Source: UBA4459 sp036351335 (GTDB taxonomy: Bacteria > Bacteroidota > Bacteroidia > Bacteroidales > F082). From it: a stretch of 16,185 bases of DNA. Location of the stretch: positions 1 through 16,185 of the forward strand of contig JAZBOW010000192.1 in assembly GCA_036351335.1 (NCBI GenBank). Direction: 5' to 3'. A program made the translations under genes and the position numbers. A model generated the notes under the pieces. It searched no databases. It was not told the origin of the DNA and saw nothing but the letters and a program-made list of their open reading frames with translations. This document shows, piece by piece, positions 1 through 7,144 of the stretch. Numbering within the stretch: the stretch's first letter is position 1; each line of letters starts with the position of its first letter.

Positions 1-25
1 ATCCCGGTTCAGAAATAACCGGGAT
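1..25 (-). terminator. Hairpin terminator after the cbb3 cluster
   Basis: A perfect 9-bp inverted repeat (ATCCCGGTT at 1-9, AACCGGGAT at 17-25) with a 7-nt loop lies 21 bases beyond the stop codon of the last minus-strand gene. Stem strength and placement fit an intrinsic terminator for the ccoG-to-DUF4920 transcript. The sequence beyond the stem on the minus strand is outside the window, so a T-tract cannot be checked. It could also serve a plus-strand gene to the left. Confidence 0.65.
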
Positions 26-46
26 CATAATGTTTTTAATATTTTC

Positions 47-556
47 TTAATACAGAATAACGCCTTTTGCTATAAAGGTATATTCCAGTTTAGATTCAGT
101 AATGGCATCAATCTCGTCTTGTGTTTTTCCTTCATCTTCAGCTATGCGCTTAAGCATTTCCACAGGAATTTCATCATAAGTGGCCACGCCTTCAATTACA
201 GCGGTTTTTCCTGCGGCATCTTTCGGGAGCAGAAATCCGTCATCTTTAAACGTGACATGTATGATTTCATCATTTGGAAGATGGAGATCCATCCAGCATC
301 CTGACATCTGACAAACGGCAGCTACATCACCTGTCAATTTCACATTAACAGATTCCTTACCTTCTAACAATTCAGGAAGGCTCGCAACCGGAATGGCTGC
401 ATCATCGGTAATAACTTCGCCAAAATTTCCTGTGGAAGATGCAGGAGCTACTGCAGTTTCGTGCTTTTCTTCATGCGATTTTTTGTCATTCTGGTTGCAG
501 CATGAACTAAAAATAACAAGTAGAGCAAATATGAATAAATAGAAAGTATTTCTCAT
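47..556 (-). CDS. DUF4920-type lipoprotein
   Basis: A 169-residue protein with a lipoprotein signal: a hydrophobic stretch at residues 5-18 followed by Ser-Ser-Cys-Cys (Cys19/Cys20), so probably exported and anchored to a membrane. Residues about 45-169 resemble the DUF4920 family, whose hallmark here is VCQMSGCWMDL (81-91), with Cys82, Met84, Cys87 and Met89 close together. DUF4920 has no assigned biochemical role that I know of. The Cys/Met cluster would suit copper or another soft metal, which is inference. The ATG lies one base past the stop of the cytochrome c gene, so the two are probably translationally coupled at the end of the cbb3 cluster. Family assignment is fairly secure; function is open. 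Confidence 0.82.
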   Translation of the reverse strand: MRNTFYLFIFALLVIFSSCCNQNDKKSHEEKHETAVAPASSTGNFGEVITDDAAIPVASLPELLEGKESVNVKLTGDVAAVCQMSGCWMDLHLPNDEIIHVTFKDDGFLLPKDAAGKTAVIEGVATYDEIPVEMLKRIAEDEGKTQDEIDAITESKLEYTFIAKGVILY

Positions 557-557
557 A

Positions 558-1025
558 TTAAGGCCTTACAATTTTAATGTCTTTCACTTCTTCAACTGTA
601 ATGGTGCCACCATCATTTTCCCATGCATTGAGCACGTAGTTGATAACATTCACCGCATCTTCGTGTGTATCAACCTGGAAAGGCATGGGCATATTATATG
701 TAACACCATTTACCACCATTTCTTCATGCGATCCGTTCAACACCTGTCTAACAGCTCTTTTTTTATCGGCCATCAGGTAGTCTGAATCTTTAAGTGGTGG
801 AAATGCATTGGGTATACCCAGCCCGGTAAGTTGATGGCAAGCCACGCATTTGGCTTTATAAATTTTGGCACCTTCCGGGAATTTAGCTTCTGCTTGATCA
901 TCCTGTGGCAAATATACCATGGAATTTTCTGTATTTGATGTATAGGTTTCTTTAAGATAACCATAAGAAGTAAATGCAGTTACGATCAAACTGCCAAGTA
1001 GTAAAATAATCGTTATTTTTTTCAT
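558..1025 (-). CDS. Membrane-anchored monohaem cytochrome c
   Basis: A 155-residue protein with an N-terminal hydrophobic segment (about 4-22) that is a signal anchor or cleaved signal peptide, then one class I cytochrome c domain. The haem site is CVACH (Cys60, Cys63, His64). A plausible sixth ligand is Met112 or Met114 in NMPMPF. The layout (GxxIYxxxCVACHxxxGxGxPxxFPPL) is typical of small cytochromes that exchange electrons with terminal oxidases or reductases. It follows the SafE-like gene by 33 bases and is one base from the DUF4920 gene. Its position in the cbb3 cluster suggests that it feeds electrons to the oxidase, but it could instead serve a copper nitrite reductase or similar enzyme outside the window. 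The domain call is secure; the partner is inferred. Confidence 0.88.
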   Translation of the reverse strand: MKKITIILLLGSLIVTAFTSYGYLKETYTSNTENSMVYLPQDDQAEAKFPEGAKIYKAKCVACHQLTGLGIPNAFPPLKDSDYLMADKKRAVRQVLNGSHEEMVVNGVTYNMPMPFQVDTHEDAVNVINYVLNAWENDGGTITVEEVKDIKIVRP

Positions 1026-1058
1026 GATTACACTTATTTTAATTGTGAATAATTTGTG

Positions 1059-1811
1059 TTAATGACAACAAGGGATGGTCTCTTTTCCAGTTTCCGAAGT
1101 AGAATGTTTCATCGTTTTCTCATGCGGTTGAAGCATTTTAGAAGGTGGACTTATGTAAGGAATGCCTAAAGATAAGCCCCTTAAAATGAATATAATACCT
1201 AGAATTATAATAAAAGCAGACACAACACCTTTAAACTTTTTTCTAATATTGGTTCCTATTAAATTTCCAACCACCGGTATCGAAGCCATAATAGGAATTG
1301 TTCCGATGCCAAAGATAATCATGTAAATGGCACCGTTAACAATATCGTTTGTATTTATTGCACCAGCAATTGCAACATAAACCAGGCCGCAGGGCAATAA
1401 TCCATTTAACAATCCGATAACCAGCAGGGAAGGATAAGATGAAATACTGAATAATTTCCGAAACCTGCCTATCAGTTTTCCGGCAAAGCCGAAAAAGAAA
1501 CGGTCAATATGTATCTGCCCTTTAAAAAGTACTGGGAATAATACGGAAAGTATAAGCACAATACCCAAACCAATAGATGCCCATTGTTGCAATCCCGCCA
1601 TTTCGATGCCCTGTCCTAATAAACCGAAAATAACGCCCAGCATTGCGTAAGTTGCAACACGGCCGGTATTATAAATAATGCTTCCGAAAAATTTATGAAA
1701 CCAGGATTTATTTCCCAGAGGCAATGCCACCGCAATGGGGCCACACATGCCGATGCAATGCAAACTGCCAACCAAGCCTGTCATGAGCGCTGCTATGTAT
1801 AAATCATTCAT
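1059..1811 (-). CDS. TauE/SafE (DsbD_2-like) membrane protein of the cbb3 cluster
   Basis: A 250-residue polytopic inner-membrane protein with about six hydrophobic segments. Diagnostic motifs are GSLHCIGMCGPIA in the first helix (His18, Cys19, Met22, Cys23) and NGLLPCGLVY (Cys141), both typical of the 'sulfite exporter TauE/SafE' or DsbD_2-like proteins found beside ccoG, ccoH and ccoS in many bacteria. Sulfite export is a label carried over by homology. In this setting copper handling or thiol chemistry for oxidase assembly is more likely, as inference. The C-terminal tail is unusual: His230, His236 and a terminal Cys-Cys-His (248-250) that could bind metal. The ATG is two bases after the ccoH stop, which indicates tight coupling. 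Confidence 0.85.
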   Translation of the reverse strand: MNDLYIAALMTGLVGSLHCIGMCGPIAVALPLGNKSWFHKFFGSIIYNTGRVATYAMLGVIFGLLGQGIEMAGLQQWASIGLGIVLILSVLFPVLFKGQIHIDRFFFGFAGKLIGRFRKLFSISSYPSLLVIGLLNGLLPCGLVYVAIAGAINTNDIVNGAIYMIIFGIGTIPIMASIPVVGNLIGTNIRKKFKGVVSAFIIILGIIFILRGLSLGIPYISPPSKMLQPHEKTMKHSTSETGKETIPCCH

Positions 1812-1813
1812 AA

Positions 1814-2260
1814 TTAGTTAACAAAGAATTTTTTTTCAATATAAAAACCTTCGGTGTTTTTAAACCAGTGCACTTTCATCACGTACAGGCCTTTTTCAAA
1901 TTCATTGATAGGAAAATACATGAACCCTGCAGTGTCGGGTTGTATTTTTGAAGCAAAATCAAGCGATTGATCTGAAGGACGGAAAAAAACGATAGAACCT
2001 GAATCAGCATTAATAGGGGGCATGGAGATTACCATTTGGTTGTCTTTCCGGTTTATATTGAAATCATCACGATAGACACTTGCATTCTTTAACTCGTCAA
2101 TACGGGTTTGATATTTGAGTCCTTTCGGGTAGTAGTCACGCTCCACCAGGTCTATGGTGTTTTGTGCGCTAAAATACACCAATACAAAAATAAAGCCCAT
2201 AAAAAGGATGATTGCGATTAGCAGTTTTGTACCCCAGTTCCATTTAATTTTATTTGCCAT
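1814..2260 (-). CDS. ccoH: FixH/CcoH family cbb3 oxidase assembly protein
   Basis: A 148-residue protein with one N-terminal transmembrane helix (about 12-31) and a periplasmic beta-rich domain. After the helix comes LVERDYYPKGLKYQ (38-51), the signature stretch of the FixH/CcoH family. In studied bacteria CcoH is needed for stable assembly of the cbb3 complex and stays associated with it. The gene sits 24 bases after ccoG and two bases before the SafE-like gene, the usual G-H-SafE order. The family call rests on length, topology, the YY motif and gene order, which all agree. Confidence 0.87.
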   Translation of the reverse strand: MANKIKWNWGTKLLIAIILFMGFIFVLVYFSAQNTIDLVERDYYPKGLKYQTRIDELKNASVYRDDFNINRKDNQMVISMPPINADSGSIVFFRPSDQSLDFASKIQPDTAGFMYFPINEFEKGLYVMKVHWFKNTEGFYIEKKFFVN

Positions 2261-2284
2261 TCCTATTTCATTTTTTACATAGCC

Positions 2285-3700
2285 CTAAGGATTATCAAGG
2301 GCATTCGGACCTACAAAAGTACTCTTATATTCCTCAACTTTTTCATTGTTGCGGTACAATCCGATTATAATAGGCGTACTCGAACTGTTGAGTTGATCTT
2401 TACTGATAATCACCAGGAATGACCCTTTCCCAACTTCTCCTTTGTTAACCACCAGGTTTTCGCCAAGATATTTCACATTGCCCTGGTGTGATTCAAGTTT
2501 GAAATCTATATTTATCGGTTTGCGAATTTTATTTACAATATTGAAATTATAAATATTGCTGATGCTGTCTGCGCCGTATTCCTGGAATAATGAGCCCCTC
2601 GCACGCAAAATAGTAGCTTCGAAATCGCCCCTGATTACAAATAACCCTGCCACAAAAAAGATGAGAAGTGTGAGGACAACAGAATACGCGATTGATCGTG
2701 GATTAAATACTTTATGAGTACCCGTAGCAATACCTTCTTCCGAGTCGTAACGGATCAATCCACGTGGTTTGTTTACTTTATCCATCGTGCTGTTGCAGGC
2801 ATCCATGCAGGCTGTACAATTAATACATTCCATTTGGGTACCATTGCGTATATCAATTCCGGTAGGGCAAACGATCACACATTTGTTGCAATCAATACAG
2901 TCGCCGGAATTTGCATCCCGGTTTTTTGACAGGGGCATTCTTGGTTCACCTCTTTTATAATCATAACCCACAATAATGGATTTTTTATCGATCAAAACGC
3001 TCTGCAGCCTGCCGTATGGACAAGCGATGGTACACACCTGTTCGCGAAAGAATGCGAAAACAAAATAAAAAGCACCCGCAAAAAGTACCAATCCGGTAAA
3101 GCCTCCAAGGTGCGCCATCAAACCTTCCCTGAAATAATCGAAAAGAGCGTCAACACCAATTACGTATGCAAGAAAAGTGAAAGCCGTGACCAAAGCGATC
3201 AGAAAGAAAATGGCATGCTTCAGTGTTTTCTTCGTAATTTTTTCTGTATTCCAGTTTTGCCTATCGAGCCGTTTTTGTGCTGAATAATCACCTTCAATCA
3301 AATACTCAATACGGCGGAATACGAATTCCATAAAAATTGTTTGCGGGCAAACCCAACCGCAGAATAAACGTCCGAATATGACCGTAAATAAAACAATAAA
3401 AACCAATAGGGTAATAAAAGTCAGCAGGATAAGATGGAAATCCTGTGGCCAGAAAATGACACCAAAAATGATGAATTTCCTTTCCATAATATTAAAAAGC
3501 ATGATGGGCTCTCCGTTGATCCTGATAAATGGTCCCACGTAAAAAATAAAAAGCAAAAATGCAGCTAATACCCGTCGACGGCTGAAATATGCACCTTTTG
3601 GTTTTTTTGCATATACCCATTTTCGTTTTCCCTGGCTGTCAACTGTTGTTAAACTGTCCCTGAAATAGGTGGTTTCTTTGGTTTGTTTTTTATGATCCAT
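2285..3700 (-). CDS. ccoG: CcoG (FixG/RdxA) cbb3 oxidase accessory protein
   Basis: A 471-residue polytopic membrane iron-sulfur protein. Hydrophobic helices lie near 45-62, 85-112, 163-183, 202-218 and 337-356. Cysteine motifs are FCGWVCPQ (Cys114, Cys118), CTIACPYG (Cys223, Cys227) and a two-cluster ferredoxin segment: CIDCNKCVIVCP (Cys268, 271, 274, 278) and CINCTACMDAC (Cys292, 295, 298, 302). A periplasmic beta domain (360-471) ends the protein, as in the family. In studied bacteria CcoG is a cupric reductase supporting CuB insertion into cbb3 oxidase. The gene starts 118 bases after ccoP, beyond a hairpin terminator, and then runs closely into ccoH, so it probably heads a second transcript. 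No clear -7 box was found upstream. Confidence 0.96.
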   Translation of the reverse strand: MDHKKQTKETTYFRDSLTTVDSQGKRKWVYAKKPKGAYFSRRRVLAAFLLFIFYVGPFIRINGEPIMLFNIMERKFIIFGVIFWPQDFHLILLTFITLLVFIVLFTVIFGRLFCGWVCPQTIFMEFVFRRIEYLIEGDYSAQKRLDRQNWNTEKITKKTLKHAIFFLIALVTAFTFLAYVIGVDALFDYFREGLMAHLGGFTGLVLFAGAFYFVFAFFREQVCTIACPYGRLQSVLIDKKSIIVGYDYKRGEPRMPLSKNRDANSGDCIDCNKCVIVCPTGIDIRNGTQMECINCTACMDACNSTMDKVNKPRGLIRYDSEEGIATGTHKVFNPRSIAYSVVLTLLIFFVAGLFVIRGDFEATILRARGSLFQEYGADSISNIYNFNIVNKIRKPINIDFKLESHQGNVKYLGENLVVNKGEVGKGSFLVIISKDQLNSSSTPIIIGLYRNNEKVEEYKSTFVGPNALDNP

Positions 3701-3760
3701 CCTTATCGTAATTTATGGAATGATGTACCTATATAACTTATTGTCTTTGACCTAAAATTT

Positions 3761-3788
3761 CAGAAGCCGGATTTTATTCCGGCTTCTG
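3761..3788 (-). terminator. Hairpin terminator after ccoP
   Basis: A perfect 10-bp inverted repeat (CAGAAGCCGG / CCGGCTTCTG) with an 8-nt loop lies 30 bases beyond the ccoP stop and 60 bases before ccoG. On the minus strand it is followed by AAATTTTAGG, only a weak T-run. It probably ends or attenuates the ccoSNOQP transcript, separating structural subunits from ccoG onward; partial read-through is possible. Confidence 0.7.
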
Positions 3789-3818
3789 ATATACTGAAAT
3801 TAAATTAAGCACCCATAA

Positions 3819-4424
3819 TTAATATTCTTTTCCTTGTGGTGCTTTGGGTGTTGCGGGTGTAGATCCATGCAGTTCGACAAGAATGAAGCTGACCACTTCA
3901 AGCCTCTTTTGTTCAGAAAGTTGGTCTTTGTACGGAATCATACCTTTTTCTATCACACCTGTCTCAACTATTTTATAGAGGTCTTCAATGGTATTCCCAT
4001 GTATCCAGTAGTTATCCGTCATATTGGGGCCAACCAAACCGCCACCATCTACAAGGTGGCAAACGGCACAAATCTTATCCCAGGTGTCTTTCCCACTTGC
4101 CAGTGATGCTTCATCTTCCAGCACGATTATTTCAAAAGCAGCTGCGTCTTCTGAAGGTGCCGGTTTGGCATTTTCCGCATTCTCCATTTCATTGGCATAT
4201 TCCCTGTATTGCACGAGGTCGTCAGAATTAAATACAAAAAGACGGATGCTATATACCACTGCAAATACAATGGTCAGATAAAAAAGCCATTTCCACCAGG
4301 GTGGCAGATCATTATCTAGCTCCCGAATGCCGTCATAATCATGATCTTTAATGAGTTTTTCATTTGTGAGGGTATCATATTCATAATCTTCATTATGCTG
4401 CTGATTTATATTTTCTTTAGCCAT
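3819..4424 (-). CDS. ccoP: Cytochrome c oxidase cbb3 subunit CcoP, single-haem form
   Basis: A 201-residue subunit III. The N-terminus carries the CcoP signature HDYDGIRELDNDLPPWW (28-44) just before one transmembrane helix (about 45-65), then a periplasmic linker and one cytochrome c domain with CAVCH (Cys119, Cys122, His123) and a likely axial Met162 in GMIPY. Proteobacterial CcoP has about 300 residues and two c haems. Here the second haem domain is absent, with no frameshift visible, so this is a natural short form. A proline-rich tail ends the protein. The gene is 19 bases after ccoQ and is followed by a hairpin terminator. Electrons from donor cytochromes would pass through this haem to the one on CcoNO. 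Confidence 0.95.
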   Translation of the reverse strand: MAKENINQQHNEDYEYDTLTNEKLIKDHDYDGIRELDNDLPPWWKWLFYLTIVFAVVYSIRLFVFNSDDLVQYREYANEMENAENAKPAPSEDAAAFEIIVLEDEASLASGKDTWDKICAVCHLVDGGGLVGPNMTDNYWIHGNTIEDLYKIVETGVIEKGMIPYKDQLSEQKRLEVVSFILVELHGSTPATPKAPQGKEY

Positions 4425-4443
4425 ATTACAATTGTTTTTTAAT

Positions 4444-4641
4444 TCAGGTTAAGTGATTTTCATCATTCAGATCATGGTCCTTATCCAATGGCAGGTTTTT
4501 CATTTCCTCAATATGTTCCTTATCTGCTGTCAGCACCATATAGCCAACCACGGTGAAAAATATAAAGAACAACAGCAAGGAAATGATCGGGTATATTTCT
4601 ATGCCCGCTATTTGCTCCAATGTGTGAGATACAATCTTCAT
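4444..4641 (-). CDS. ccoQ: CcoQ-like small subunit of cbb3 oxidase
   Basis: A 65-residue single-span membrane protein: hydrophobic helix at about 18-38, then an acidic cytoplasmic tail rich in Glu, Asp and Lys. It lies between ccoNO (26 bases) and ccoP (19 bases), the normal place of ccoQ/fixQ, a small subunit that stabilises the oxidase complex. Sequence motifs in this family are weak, so the call rests on size, topology and position. Confidence 0.8.
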   Translation of the reverse strand: MKIVSHTLEQIAGIEIYPIISLLLFFIFFTVVGYMVLTADKEHIEEMKNLPLDKDHDLNDENHLT

Positions 4642-4667
4642 GATTTAATAATTATAGATTCGTTTAC

Positions 4668-6791
4668 TTAATCATTATACACGTCGGTACCAAGTCGTTG
4701 TAAATATGCTATTAAAGCGATGATCTCTTTATTGTCATCTACTTCAATACCACTTGAACGCAATCCCCCGGCTATTTTAGCAGCTTGCTTTTGTAAATCA
4801 GCCACTGATTGTTCAGCAAATCCTTCAGGGTAGGGTACCCCCATTTGTTGCATCACTTCAATCTTCTTTTGTGTTGTGGATATATCCAGCACATTTTCAG
4901 CCAGCCAAGGATAGGGTGGCATGATTGATTCAGCATTTAACTTTTGCGGATCGACCATATGGTTGAAATGCCACGAATCGGGCTTGTAATTGGGCAAGGT
5001 AGTTACGCCAATTCTGGCCAAATCCGGTCCGGTTCTTTTGGAACCAAACTGGAACGGGTGGTCATACACTGTTTCCCCCGCTTTGGTGTATTCACCATAT
5101 CTTTCTGTTTCACTGCGGAAGGGCCTGATCATTTGAGAGTGGCATGTATAACAACCTTCTCTTATGTAAATGTCCCTTCCTTCAAGTTCGAGCGGTGTAT
5201 AAGGTTGTACACTGCTTATGGTGGGCACATTTGTTTTCACCAGATACATGGGAACAATCTCGATCAAACCGCCGATTAATATAGCAACGAGAGCTAAAAC
5301 GGTAAACTGAATCGGTTTGCCTTCCAGTTTCCTGTGCCAACCTTCTTTTTTGTCTGAATGAGCTTTTTCTATTGCAGGCGCTTCGTCTTCTTCATAACGG
5401 ATGAAACTACCAGAAGAAGAGGTCTTCACAATATTATATACGAACAGCAACATTCCGATAAAGTACAATGTGCCACCGAATGCCCTCAGGTAATACATGG
5501 GTAATATTTGTGTAACTGTCTCAAGGAAGTTAGGATAAGCAAGGTATCCGTCAGCAGTAAACTCTTTCCACATTAATGCTTGTGTAAAACCGGCAAAGTA
5601 AAGTGGAATTGAAAAGAATAACATACCCAGTGTAGCAATCCAGAAATGCGTATTTGCCAGCTTAACAGAGAATAATTTCGTATTGAATAAACGCGGTACC
5701 AGCCAATATATCATACCAAATGTCAGCATACCATTCCAGCCGAGCGTTCCGATGTGAACATGTGCAATGGTCCAATCGGTAAAGTGGCTTAAAGCGTTTA
5801 CGGATTTTAGTGACAGCAAGGGTCCTTCAAATGTAGCCATACCGTAAGCTGTGATCCCTACAACCAGCATTTTCAATACAGGATCTTCACGTACTTTATC
5901 CCAGGCACCTCTCAATGTGAGGAGTCCGTTTATCATACCACCCCAGGATGGGGCTATCAGCATGACTGAAAAAACCACACCGAGTGCCTGTGCCCAGTCA
6001 GGAAGCGCTGAATACAAAAGGTGGTGAGGTCCTGCCCAGATATAAAGAAAGATTAATGCCCAAAAGTGAATAATGGACAATTTATAGGAGTATATGGGCC
6101 TGTTTGAAATTTTAGGAACAAAATAATACATCAGGCCTAAATAAGGCGTGGTTAAGAAGAATGCTACCGCATTGTGACCATACCACCACTGTACCAGTGC
6201 ATCCTGGATACCTGCATACACGGGATAGCTTTTCCATAGTGAGACAGGAATTTCTACGTTGTTGGTGATATACAATACGGCAACTGTAACCCAGGTTGCA
6301 ATATAGAACCAGATGGCTACATAGATATGTTTCACCCTTCTTTTAAGGATGGTTCCGATCATATTCACACCAAAAACTACCCAGATGAGTACGACAGCGA
6401 TGTCGATGGGCCATTCGAGTTCGGCATATTCTTTTGAAGATGTAAAACCAAGAGGTAAAGTAATGGCGGCCGCCAGTATGATAATTTGCCATCCCCAGAA
6501 ATGAATGTTGCCAAATAGTTTACTGTACATTGGTGTTTTCAGCAGCCGGGGCATTGAGTAGTACACGGCGGTAAATATGCCATTACCCACAAAAGCAAAA
6601 ATAACCGCGTTTGTATGCAGTGGCCTGATGCGTCCAAACGAGAGCCAAGAAATTGAACCACTCATATTTGGGAAGATCAACTCAAAAGCTGCAGTTAAAC
6701 CGACCAGCATACCTATAACGCCAAAAACTATCGTGGCGAACAGGAACATTTTGGTGAGTCTGTTGTCATACGTAAATCTTTCTAACTCCAT
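4668..6791 (-). CDS. ccoNO: Fused CcoN-CcoO subunit I/II of cbb3 cytochrome c oxidase
   Basis: A 707-residue fusion of the catalytic haem-copper subunit (about 1-460) and the monohaem cytochrome c subunit CcoO (about 490-707). CcoN ligands are all visible. His59 (RPLHTNAV) and His347 would bind the low-spin haem b, His345 (AHVHIGTLGWNG) the high-spin haem b3, and His206 (WWYGHNAVA) with His256-His257 (AGPHHLLY) CuB. Tyr250 is at the position of the cross-linked tyrosine, and Glu322 is in ATFEGPLLS. The CcoO part has its own membrane anchor (about 495-517), CYTCH (Cys547, Cys550, His551) and axial Met624 in ESIMPPYP. The acidic linker (467-482) joins the two without a stop. The enzyme reduces O2 to water with high affinity and pumps protons. 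The gene starts 20 bases after ccoS. Confidence 0.97.
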   Translation of the reverse strand: MELERFTYDNRLTKMFLFATIVFGVIGMLVGLTAAFELIFPNMSGSISWLSFGRIRPLHTNAVIFAFVGNGIFTAVYYSMPRLLKTPMYSKLFGNIHFWGWQIIILAAAITLPLGFTSSKEYAELEWPIDIAVVLIWVVFGVNMIGTILKRRVKHIYVAIWFYIATWVTVAVLYITNNVEIPVSLWKSYPVYAGIQDALVQWWYGHNAVAFFLTTPYLGLMYYFVPKISNRPIYSYKLSIIHFWALIFLYIWAGPHHLLYSALPDWAQALGVVFSVMLIAPSWGGMINGLLTLRGAWDKVREDPVLKMLVVGITAYGMATFEGPLLSLKSVNALSHFTDWTIAHVHIGTLGWNGMLTFGMIYWLVPRLFNTKLFSVKLANTHFWIATLGMLFFSIPLYFAGFTQALMWKEFTADGYLAYPNFLETVTQILPMYYLRAFGGTLYFIGMLLFVYNIVKTSSSGSFIRYEEDEAPAIEKAHSDKKEGWHRKLEGKPIQFTVLALVAILIGGLIEIVPMYLVKTNVPTISSVQPYTPLELEGRDIYIREGCYTCHSQMIRPFRSETERYGEYTKAGETVYDHPFQFGSKRTGPDLARIGVTTLPNYKPDSWHFNHMVDPQKLNAESIMPPYPWLAENVLDISTTQKKIEVMQQMGVPYPEGFAEQSVADLQKQAAKIAGGLRSSGIEVDDNKEIIALIAYLQRLGTDVYND

Positions 6792-6811
6792 AAGCTAAAT
6801 TTATTGATTGT

Positions 6812-7036
6812 TTAATGATTCTTCACCATCATTACTTTCTGTGTCTTTGGTAGTTTTTTCTTCCTGGTTTCCGTCATCACTTTTTTTTTAACAGGTTTGG
6901 CATCGTCAAACAGCATCCTGATGGCTGGCGAATACGTATCGTCGTACTGACCGCTTTTCACTGCCCAGATAAATCCTGCTAAGAAGCTTCCTGCTACAAT
7001 AATCCCAATGATGATAAGAAGAATAATAACCGACAC
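6812..7036 (-). CDS. ccoS: CcoS/FixS cbb3 oxidase maturation protein
   Basis: A 74-residue protein with one N-terminal transmembrane helix (about 3-25) followed by FIWAVKSGQYDDTYSPAIRM, the FixS/CcoS signature (WavksGQfDD). CcoS is required for cofactor insertion (haem b and CuB) into CcoN in studied bacteria. The tail is very basic and Lys-rich (about 47-74). The start is GTG at 7036; no ATG gives the conserved N-terminus. It is the first gene after a 108-base gap from ccoI and probably heads the ccoSNOQP transcript. Confidence 0.9.
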   Translation of the reverse strand: MSVIILLIIIGIIVAGSFLAGFIWAVKSGQYDDTYSPAIRMLFDDAKPVKKKVMTETRKKKLPKTQKVMMVKNH

Positions 7037-7057
7037 GAAAGTTGTAATTTGGTTTTT

Positions 7058-7071
7058 TTGATTGGCACCAA
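7058..7071. promoter_or_regulatory. FNR/CRP-type palindrome upstream of ccoS
   Basis: TTGATTGGCACCAA matches the FNR consensus TTGAT-N4-ATCAA with one full half-site and one mismatch in the other. Cbb3 operons are classically controlled by FNR/FixK-family regulators. The centre lies about 28 bases before the ccoS GTG and overlaps a -7-like box, which would suit repression rather than activation. No FNR-family gene is present in the window, so this stays tentative. Confidence 0.35.
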
Positions 7072-7076
7072 ATATA
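7069..7076 (-). promoter_or_regulatory. Possible Bacteroidota -7 box for ccoS
   Basis: On the minus strand this reads TATATTTG, a full match to the Bacteroidota -7 element TAnnTTTG, about 33 bases before the ccoS start in a very AT-rich gap. No clear TTG-type -33 element was found at the expected spacing, and such boxes arise by chance in AT-rich DNA. Confidence 0.4.
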
Positions 7077-7144
7077 TATAAAATATATGTAAAAATTGGT
7101 ATATGAAATCATTTTTTACCCGGTGATATCAACAGTATGACCTG

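Noticed and set aside
6906..7112. A 68-codon minus-strand frame that would start upstream of ccoS
   Set aside because: It is out of frame with the clear CcoS signature and is composed of low-complexity Tyr/Ile/Phe residues from AT-rich DNA.
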